Of a stretch of 10,008 nucleotides of DNA, positions 5,349-10,008 are shown in pieces (the first letter of the stretch is position 1; every line of letters starts with the position of its first letter). Source of the DNA: Methyloprofundus sp. (lineage in GTDB: Bacteria; Pseudomonadota; Gammaproteobacteria; Methylococcales; Methylomonadaceae); the NCBI GenBank assembly GCA_030619185.1, contig JAUXBW010000059.1, forward strand, positions 1 to 10,008, written 5' to 3'. The position numbers and the translations under genes are program-made. A model generated the notes under the pieces. The model was given only the letters and a program-made list of their open reading frames with translations. It ran no database searches and was not told the DNA's origin.

Positions 5349-7610
5349 ATGTTGCTATCTGTTCTATCCTTTTTTCTAGGTGTGTTGTTTTGTCAGCAAT
5401 GGACAGAGCTGCCTAATACGGTGGCAATAGTCTTAACGCTAATGCTTGCCATGTTAATGGCTTATTATAATTATAAGCGTATCACATTTTTTCTTCTGGG
5501 TATTGTGTATGCGACTGTCTTTGCTGGATATTTTCTATCCGCTCATTTATCTCCCGAACTGCAAGGTAAAGAGTTATTAATCCAGGGAGATATTATCGGC
5601 TTGCCCGAATATAATACACGCCGGGTGCGTTTTGATTTTAAAGTGACGAATGCGCCTGTCCCTTTGCCCGATAAGATACGGTTGAGCTGGTATTTTCCTG
5701 AACAGACTGTTGCTGCCGGGCAAAGCTGGCGTTTCCAGGTTAAATTAAAACAGCCACATGGCACGATGAACCCAGGTGGTTTTGATTATGAAAAATGGTT
5801 GTTTATTCGCCATATAGGTGCAACTGGCTATATCAGGCACACAGAGACTGCGACCTTGTTAGCGACTGTGCCTTACTGGCAGAGTATTTCTGTATTACGC
5901 CAGAATATTGCCGATTTATTAGCTCAACATGACATAACGCCTACCAGTCTCGCTTTGATAAAAGCCCTGAGTATAGGGGATAAAAGTCAAATATCTGCAC
6001 CGCAGTGGCAGGTCTTATCCAAGACCGGCACCAATCATTTAATGGCTATTTCTGGTTTACATATCGGGTTGATAGCTGGAATGGTGTATGGCTTGTTTTT
6101 TAAATGCTGGTTACGCCTGCCCTCTAATGGCTATTCAGCACCGCAAGTCGCGGCTTGCTTTGCCTTTATCGCTGCATTATTCTATGCCGCACTCGCCGGT
6201 TTTTCCATTCCGACTCAACGTGCTCTGATTATGCTGGGCCTATTTATGCTGACGATAGTTATACGCAGGCATGTCAAGACGCTAAACGCTTTTGCTCTGG
6301 CATTACTCGCTGTGATATTGCTTGATCCTATGGCAGTACTAGCTGCGGGGTTTTATTTGTCATTTCTTGCGGTGTTTTGTATTGTTTATGTTCTGTCATC
6401 CCGCTTAGGTCGGGAACACCGTTTTTTAAGTAGTCTCAAAATACATGCTGTCGTTGCATTGAGCTTGCTTCCTGTCTTGTTATTCTTCTTTCAGCGTGTA
6501 TCGCTTATTGCACCTTTTGCAAATATGATTGCAGTGCCAGTAGTCAGTCTCGTTGTCGTTCCTCTATCCTTGCTAGCCGTAATATTATTGCAGATTGCCC
6601 CTGAGGTAGCAGGTTTTTTATTACAGTTTATTGATCATATTCTGCAAATTTTATGGCGGGTCTTAGAGTATTTAGTGGAATTGCCGATGGCGAGTGTGGT
6701 GCGCCCAAAACCACAGATATGGCAAATGCTAGTGGCGATGCTGGGAGTCTTGTTATTATTAGCACCAAGAGGTGTTCCGGGGCGTTTTTTAGGTATCGTC
6801 ATGCTGTTGCCCGTGTTTCTGGGCAAGCCAGATAAGCCCGCGCTGGGGGAAATGCAACTCACACTTCTGGATGTAGGGCAAGGCCTGGCGGTGGTCGTTG
6901 AAACGGCTAATTATGCCTTGGTATTTGATACGGGTGCCCGGTTTTCTGAAAAATTTGATATGGGCAGAAATGTTATCCTGCCGTATTTGTATTATCGAAA
7001 TATTACCCATCTGGATAAATTAATTATCAGTCATGCCGATAATGATCATATCGGGGGTGCAGCTGCTCTATTAAATGCAATCCCAGTGCGGCAAGTATTA
7101 AGTAGCGTTCCGCATCAATTATCGGCTTATCACGCGACTCAATGTAGTGCGGGAAATAAGTGGCAGTGGGATAGGCTAAGTTTTCAATTTCTATCACCAC
7201 CGGAGCAACTATTTCAACATGAAAATGATAATTCCTGTGTTTTGAGAATTGACACGCCAGGAAGTAGCGTACTATTGACGGGGGATATTGAACGAGTTGC
7301 AGAAGATTATTTAGTTCAGAATAGCAGCGATTTTTTGCAAGCTGATATATTAATTGCGCCACATCATGGTAGTAAAACTTCCTCCAGTGCGGCTTTTCTG
7401 GCCAAGGTTCAACCTGAGCTTATTTTGATCCCTGCTGACTCGCCAAATCGTTTTGGGTTTCCACATGCTGATGTGTTACAGCGCTATGAGGCCATCGCTG
7501 CAAAGTATTTTATTACCGGTGAAACAGGTGCCCTACGCATTAAAATAACGCAAACTCATAACCAGCTTGAAAGCTATAGGGAAGCACATAGTCACTATTG
7601 GAATCCGTAG
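5349..7610 (+). CDS. comEC: DNA internalization-related competence protein ComEC/Rec2
   Basis: Inner-membrane channel protein that carries single-stranded DNA into the cytoplasm during natural transformation. At 753 residues it has the full three-part layout. An N-terminal pair of membrane helices is followed by an OB-like DUF4131 domain (about 30-170). The competence membrane domain comes next, with IKALSIGDKSQIS near 204 and HLMAISGLHIGL at 230-241. The C-terminal metallo-beta-lactamase domain starts at LLDVGQG (about 506) and keeps the metal motif H562-A-D564-N-D566-H567, then LLTGDIE (about 640-646) and PHHGS (671-675). All motifs appear intact, so the gene looks functional. The start ATG at 5349 is just 15 bases after an in-frame stop at 5331, which leaves little choice, but the ribosome site is weak. 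It diverges from the DUF2062 gene; pilus genes needed for uptake are not in this window. Confidence 0.96.
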   Translation: MLLSVLSFFLGVLFCQQWTELPNTVAIVLTLMLAMLMAYYNYKRITFFLLGIVYATVFAGYFLSAHLSPELQGKELLIQGDIIGLPEYNTRRVRFDFKVTNAPVPLPDKIRLSWYFPEQTVAAGQSWRFQVKLKQPHGTMNPGGFDYEKWLFIRHIGATGYIRHTETATLLATVPYWQSISVLRQNIADLLAQHDITPTSLALIKALSIGDKSQISAPQWQVLSKTGTNHLMAISGLHIGLIAGMVYGLFFKCWLRLPSNGYSAPQVAACFAFIAALFYAALAGFSIPTQRALIMLGLFMLTIVIRRHVKTLNAFALALLAVILLDPMAVLAAGFYLSFLAVFCIVYVLSSRLGREHRFLSSLKIHAVVALSLLPVLLFFFQRVSLIAPFANMIAVPVVSLVVVPLSLLAVILLQIAPEVAGFLLQFIDHILQILWRVLEYLVELPMASVVRPKPQIWQMLVAMLGVLLLLAPRGVPGRFLGIVMLLPVFLGKPDKPALGEMQLTLLDVGQGLAVVVETANYALVFDTGARFSEKFDMGRNVILPYLYYRNITHLDKLIISHADNDHIGGAAALLNAIPVRQVLSSVPHQLSAYHATQCSAGNKWQWDRLSFQFLSPPEQLFQHENDNSCVLRIDTPGSSVLLTGDIERVAEDYLVQNSSDFLQADILIAPHHGSKTSSSAAFLAKVQPELILIPADSPNRFGFPHADVLQRYEAIAAKYFITGETGALRIKITQTHNQLESYREAHSHYWNP

Positions 7611-7633
7611 GGATATTGCTTAAAAATTTATTG

Positions 7634-7687
7634 CACACGGCCATCGTTGCGGTTTTCTAACCGCTGTTTTCCGCCGATGGCTGCGTG
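7634..7687. terminator. 54-nt hairpin after comEC, possible terminator or extragenic repeat
   Basis: CACACGGCCATCG (7634-7646) pairs with CGATGGCTGCGTG (7675-7687) at 11 of 13 positions plus one G-T wobble. Inside it GCGGTT (7649-7654) pairs with AACCGC (7659-7664) around a TTCT loop. The structure starts 24 bases after the comEC stop. It lacks a clear T-run on either side, so intrinsic termination is only a suggestion. The rest of the 7611-7806 gap shows no gene. Confidence 0.45.
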
Positions 7688-7784
7688 ATTGAAATTGTTA
7701 TGTAGCCGGCCATGCGCCTATTTCACTGTCTTACTCCCGACAAAAACAACGCGCTATAAAGTCCGCAACTAGAGCCGGGCAAAG

Positions 7785-7829
7785 TATAATAACCTAGCTA
7801 TTTACTATGGAATTAATTAGGACTAAAAT
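7785..7829 (+). promoter_or_regulatory. Promoter candidates for the SUF regulator operon
   Basis: Two options are visible. TATAAT at 7785-7790 is a perfect -10 hexamer, but its -35 region (TCCGCA, 7762-7767) is poor. Alternatively TTTACT (7801-7806) and TAAAAT (7824-7829) are spaced by exactly 17 bases, which puts the -10 box inside the palindromic operator and would give a very short leader. In the first case the operator lies downstream of the start site, as a roadblock; in the second it overlaps the promoter, as is usual for Rrf2 repressors. Confidence 0.45.
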
Positions 7830-7839
7830 AGTCCTAATT
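7815..7839. promoter_or_regulatory. Perfect palindrome, probable Rrf2/IscR-type operator
   Basis: Two perfect 11-base arms, AATTAGGACTA (7815-7825) and TAGTCCTAATT (7829-7839), flank AAA. The central 13 bases GACTAAAATAGTC match the core of the E. coli IscR type 1 site (GACTRWWWYAGTC) exactly. It ends one base before the ribosome site of the Rrf2-family regulator gene. The natural reading is autorepression by the Fe-S form of that regulator, covering sufB as well. Binding is inferred from sequence and position. Confidence 0.75.
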
Positions 7840-7840
7840 G

Positions 7841-7847
7841 AAGGAGG
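7841..7847 (+). promoter_or_regulatory. Ribosome binding site fixing the start of the SUF regulator
   Basis: AAGGAGG ends 4 bases before the ATG at 7852. The in-frame ATG at 7807 would add 15 residues, has no ribosome site and would make the operator coding sequence, so it is not used here. Confidence 0.85.
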
Positions 7848-7851
7848 ATAC

Positions 7852-8307
7852 ATGTTACGTTTAGGGAAAATGACTGATTATGCAACAGTTATCTTAAGTT
7901 TTATGGCGAAAAGCCAGACACCCGTTCATGCGGCTCTGGAAATTTCGACGGCTACGGGCATTGCCCAGCCTACAGTGAGTAAGATTTTAAAGTTATTGCT
8001 TAAGGCGAAGGTGTTAAGTTCTACTCGAGGGGCAAAAGGCGGCTATGCTTTGCTGCATGCGCCTGAGGACATTACGGTTGCATCAGTGATTACGGCACTG
8101 GAAGGGCCTATTGCTTTAACTGAATGCAGTACTCTGGAAAATAGCTGCCAGCAAGTGGCTGGTTGTCAAATTGGTAATAACTGGCGGCTGGTTAATCAGA
8201 CCGTGCAAAAAGCGTTAGAATCGGTGACTTTAGCCGATATGCTACTTCCCGTTCAGTCTCCTCAAGAAATTACTGTGCCTGTGGCCAGTTTATATCGTTT
8301 AAAATAG
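7852..8307 (+). CDS. Rrf2-family SUF system Fe-S assembly regulator (IscR-like)
   Basis: A 151-residue Rrf2-family transcription factor of the gammaproteobacterial SUF-regulator type. It begins MLRLGKMTDYATVILSFMA, as these proteins do. A winged-helix domain follows (about 8-66) with the recognition region TGIAQPTVSKILKLLLKAKVLSSTRGAKGGY (35-65). Three cysteines, C92, C99 and C105, sit at nearly the same positions as the [2Fe-2S] ligands of IscR (92, 98, 104), so cluster sensing is likely. It probably represses its own operon when clusters are plentiful and allows SUF synthesis under iron limitation or oxidative stress. The start at 7852 rests on AAGGAGG just upstream. sufB begins 12 bases after the stop, so the two are an operon. 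The C-terminal tail after residue 132 is not recognisable and probably flexible. Confidence 0.92.
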   Translation: MLRLGKMTDYATVILSFMAKSQTPVHAALEISTATGIAQPTVSKILKLLLKAKVLSSTRGAKGGYALLHAPEDITVASVITALEGPIALTECSTLENSCQQVAGCQIGNNWRLVNQTVQKALESVTLADMLLPVQSPQEITVPVASLYRLK

Positions 8308-8319
8308 TTAAGAGTATTT

Positions 8320-9768
8320 ATGTCATCAAGCGCACAAGAAATTGAAAATCTGATTGGTCAAAAATATAAAGAAGGTTTTGTGACTGAACTGGAAGTGGAT
8401 ACTTTTCCTCCTGGTTTAGATGAAGCAGTGATTGCGAAACTTTCGGCGATTAAAGGCGAGCCAGAGTTTATGCTGGAATATCGCCTTAAGGCATTTCGAC
8501 ATTGGCAAACGATGACGGAACCTGACTGGGCGCAATTAAAGATAGATCCGATTGATTATTATGCGATTAGTTATTATTCTGCACCGAAGAAGGATTCAGA
8601 CAAACCACAAAGCCTGGATGAAATAGACCCTGAATTACTGGAGACCTATAAAAAACTGGGTATACCACTAGATGAACAGGAGCGCCTGGCAGGTGTGGCA
8701 GTTGATGCTGTATTTGATAGTGTGTCGGTGGCAACAACCTTTAAAGGTAAATTAAAAGATGCCGGGGTGATTTTTTGCCCTATTTCGGAAGCTTTGCAGG
8801 AGTATCCTGAGCTAGTAAAAGAGTACTTAGGTACGGTGGTTCCATCGGGCGATAATTTTTTTGCAGCTTTAAATGCAGCTGTGTTTACCGATGGGTCATT
8901 TGTATATATTCCTAAAGGGGTACGTTGCCCAATGGAATTATCTACTTACTTTAGAATCAATGCCGCAAACACAGGGCAGTTTGAACGGACCTTGATTATT
9001 GCTGATGAGGGTAGTCATGTCAGTTATTTAGAAGGGTGTACAGCTCCGATGCGTGATGAAAATCAACTCCATGCGGCTGTCGTGGAACTGGTTGTCATGG
9101 ATAATGCAGAGGTTAAATATTCTACGGTACAAAACTGGTATCCAGGCGATGAGAATGGTGTTGGTGGGATTTATAATTTTGTCACTAAGCGTGCTGAATG
9201 CCGAGGTGTTAATGCCAAAGTTTCCTGGACTCAGGTAGAGACAGGTTCAGCGATTACCTGGAAATATCCCAGCTGTGTTTTATTAGGTGATAATTCGGTC
9301 GGTGAATTTTATTCTGTGGCCGTGACTAATAACCTGCAGCAGGCTGATACCGGAACTAAGATGATCCATGTCGGTAAAAACACCCGCAGCACTATTATTT
9401 CCAAAGGTATTTCCGCAGGACGCTCACAAAATACATATCGTGGCCTGGTTAAGGTCGGTAAAAATGCGACAAACGCACGTAACTACACGCAATGCGATTC
9501 TTTATTGGTGGGTGATAAGTGTGGCGCACATACTTTCCCCTATGTGGAAGTCAAACAACCTTCAGCACAAGTCGAGCATGAAGCGACCACGTCTAAAATC
9601 AGCGAAGACCAATTATTTTTCTGTCAGCAACGTGGTATATCAGCAGAAGATGCTGTTTCGATGATTGTTAATGGTTTTTGCAAAAGTGTATTCAAAGAAT
9701 TACCCATGGAATTTGCTGTCGAAGCGCAGGCTTTATTAGGAATTAGTTTAGAGGGTTCTGTGGGTTAG
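8320..9768 (+). CDS. sufB: Fe-S cluster assembly scaffold protein SufB
   Basis: SufB is the main scaffold subunit of the SufBC2D complex, on which new Fe-S clusters are built in the cytoplasm before transfer to apoproteins. The 482 residues are close to the usual size (E. coli 495). Core features are easily recognised: [19 protein letters not shown] (180-198), [14 protein letters not shown] (201-214), LEGCTAP (237-243), [21 protein letters not shown] (390-410) and [17 protein letters not shown] (419-435). C240 and C401 sit in the contexts of the E. coli cysteines implicated in sulfur transfer and cluster formation. The C-terminus [19 protein letters not shown] ends as in homologues, so the protein is complete. 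A modest AAGAG site (8310-8314) precedes the ATG. sufC would normally follow at once; instead a palindromic element starts on the stop codon. Confidence 0.97.
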   Translation: MSSSAQEIENLIGQKYKEGFVTELEVDTFPPGLDEAVIAKLSAIKGEPEFMLEYRLKAFRHWQTMTEPDWAQLKIDPIDYYAISYYSAPKKDSDKPQSLDEIDPELLETYKKLGIPLDEQERLAGVAVDAVFDSVSVATTFKGKLKDAGVIFCPISEALQEYPELVKEYLGTVVPSGDNFFAALNAAVFTDGSFVYIPKGVRCPMELSTYFRINAANTGQFERTLIIADEGSHVSYLEGCTAPMRDENQLHAAVVELVVMDNAEVKYSTVQNWYPGDENGVGGIYNFVTKRAECRGVNAKVSWTQVETGSAITWKYPSCVLLGDNSVGEFYSVAVTNNLQQADTGTKMIHVGKNTRSTIISKGISAGRSQNTYRGLVKVGKNATNARNYTQCDSLLVGDKCGAHTFPYVEVKQPSAQVEHEATTSKISEDQLFFCQQRGISAEDAVSMIVNGFCKSVFKELPMEFAVEAQALLGISLEGSVG

Positions 9769-9924
9769 GAACGCGCACGGAATAAGTTTGGTAACTGCCG
9801 CAGAATTTATGTTCGTATTCAAGGTGTAGAAACAGGCGCATAGCTGGCTACGCAACTATTTCTACAACGCAGAAGACGAGCATAAACACAAGCGAGTTGT
9901 CGAAGTTAGTCCGTGCACGTTCCT
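9767..9924. repeat. 158-nt long imperfect palindrome (MITE/REP-like) at the sufB stop
   Basis: The two halves are inverted copies of each other around 9845/9846, with single-base indels and roughly three quarters identity by eye. The outer 16 bases read AGGAACGCGCACGGAA on one side and, in complement, AGGAACGTGCACGGAC on the other. Further shared blocks are TTTATG, TGTAGAAA and GCRTAGC at the centre. TTA occurs at both outer edges of GGAACG...CGTTCC (9765-9767, 9924-9926), a possible 3-bp target duplication. There is no ORF. A transcript would fold into one long hairpin between sufB and whatever follows. Confidence 0.75.
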
Positions 9925-9944
9925 TAGTTAGCACAACATTCTGC

Positions 9945-10008
9945 TTCCCGTGCTCTGCGTGGGAACTTATAAGAGAGCGCTCTGCGTTCCGTGACGCTAA
10001 GCGTCACA
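9945..10008. repeat. Second extragenic hairpin repeat, cut by the window end
   Basis: TTCCCGTGC (9945-9953) and GCGTGGGAA (9957-9965) form a stem with two G-T wobbles around TCT. After a short spacer comes a perfect 8-bp hairpin, GTGACGCT and AGCGTCAC around one A (9991-10007). The words CTCTGCGT, GTGGGAA and GTGACGC...GCGTCAC resemble a GC-rich intergenic repeat family common in several gammaproteobacteria, where further GTGGGAAC hairpins follow. The remaining part would lie beyond the window, and the family match is from memory. Confidence 0.6.

Noticed and set aside
7027..7362. 111-codon open frame antisense to the end of comEC
   Set aside because: It lies wholly inside the conserved metallo-beta-lactamase domain of comEC; the translation has no recognisable domain and looks like a reverse-frame shadow.
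7807..7851. Longer N-terminus for the Rrf2 regulator starting at ATG 7807
   Set aside because: It lacks a ribosome site, would translate through the palindromic operator, and homologues start at MLRLGKMTDYA, matching the ATG at 7852 behind AAGGAGG.
9767..10008. CRISPR array or integron attachment site
   Set aside because: Repeats are inverted, not regularly spaced direct copies, and no cas or integrase gene is near. The palindrome's halves are too degenerate and too long for a typical attC, with no cassette ORF beside it.
1..10008. A previously undescribed multi-gene system
   Set aside because: All coding genes belong to well-known families in largely normal gammaproteobacterial contexts; only the non-coding elements stand out.

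Overview
This is an ordinary AT-leaning gammaproteobacterial chromosome segment. RatA, RnfH, BamE, Fur, LolC/E, LolD, ComEC and a gammaproteobacterial-type SUF regulator with SufB together point to that class. The mixture of genes, the moderate GC content and the style of the extragenic palindromes would suit a methanotroph-like lineage (Methylococcales). That finer placement is an impression and the sequence does not prove it.

Left part (1-2649): the 3' end of an NSS-family sodium-dependent transporter overlaps ratA by one base (TAATG). A 185 bp inverted-repeat element (1106-1290) then separates ratA from rnfH. rnfH and bamE converge and share their stop codons inside a single CTAG. bamE and fur diverge from a 175 bp intergenic region. 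RatA/RnfH is a conserved pair next to bamE, fur follows bamE, and smpB, often found beside ratA, is not seen here.

Middle (2682-7610): lolC/E and lolD overlap by 8 bases and encode a lipoprotein-releasing ABC transporter. They lie 32 bp behind fur with no visible terminator. lolD converges on a DUF2062 membrane protein gene, with nested palindromes filling the space between them. The DUF2062 gene diverges from comEC, which encodes the full three-part DNA uptake channel protein (OB-like, competence and metallo-beta-lactamase domains).

Right part (7611-10008): after a 54-nt hairpin comes an Rrf2-family SUF regulator. Its start is fixed by an AAGGAGG site, and immediately upstream is a perfect 25-nt palindrome whose core matches the IscR type 1 operator. 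sufB follows 12 bp later. Directly at the sufB stop codon begins a 158-nt imperfect palindrome, followed by a second hairpin-rich repeat cut by the window end. sufC, normally adjacent, is therefore not reached in this window.

The genes are housekeeping: outer-membrane biogenesis (BamE, Lol), iron control (Fur), Fe-S cluster assembly (SufR-like, SufB) and DNA uptake (ComEC). I see no CRISPR array, transposase, tRNA, rRNA, phage gene or defence island. The most interesting material is non-coding: the Fe-S regulator operator and at least three MITE/REP-like palindromic elements, one of which sits exactly on the end of sufB.
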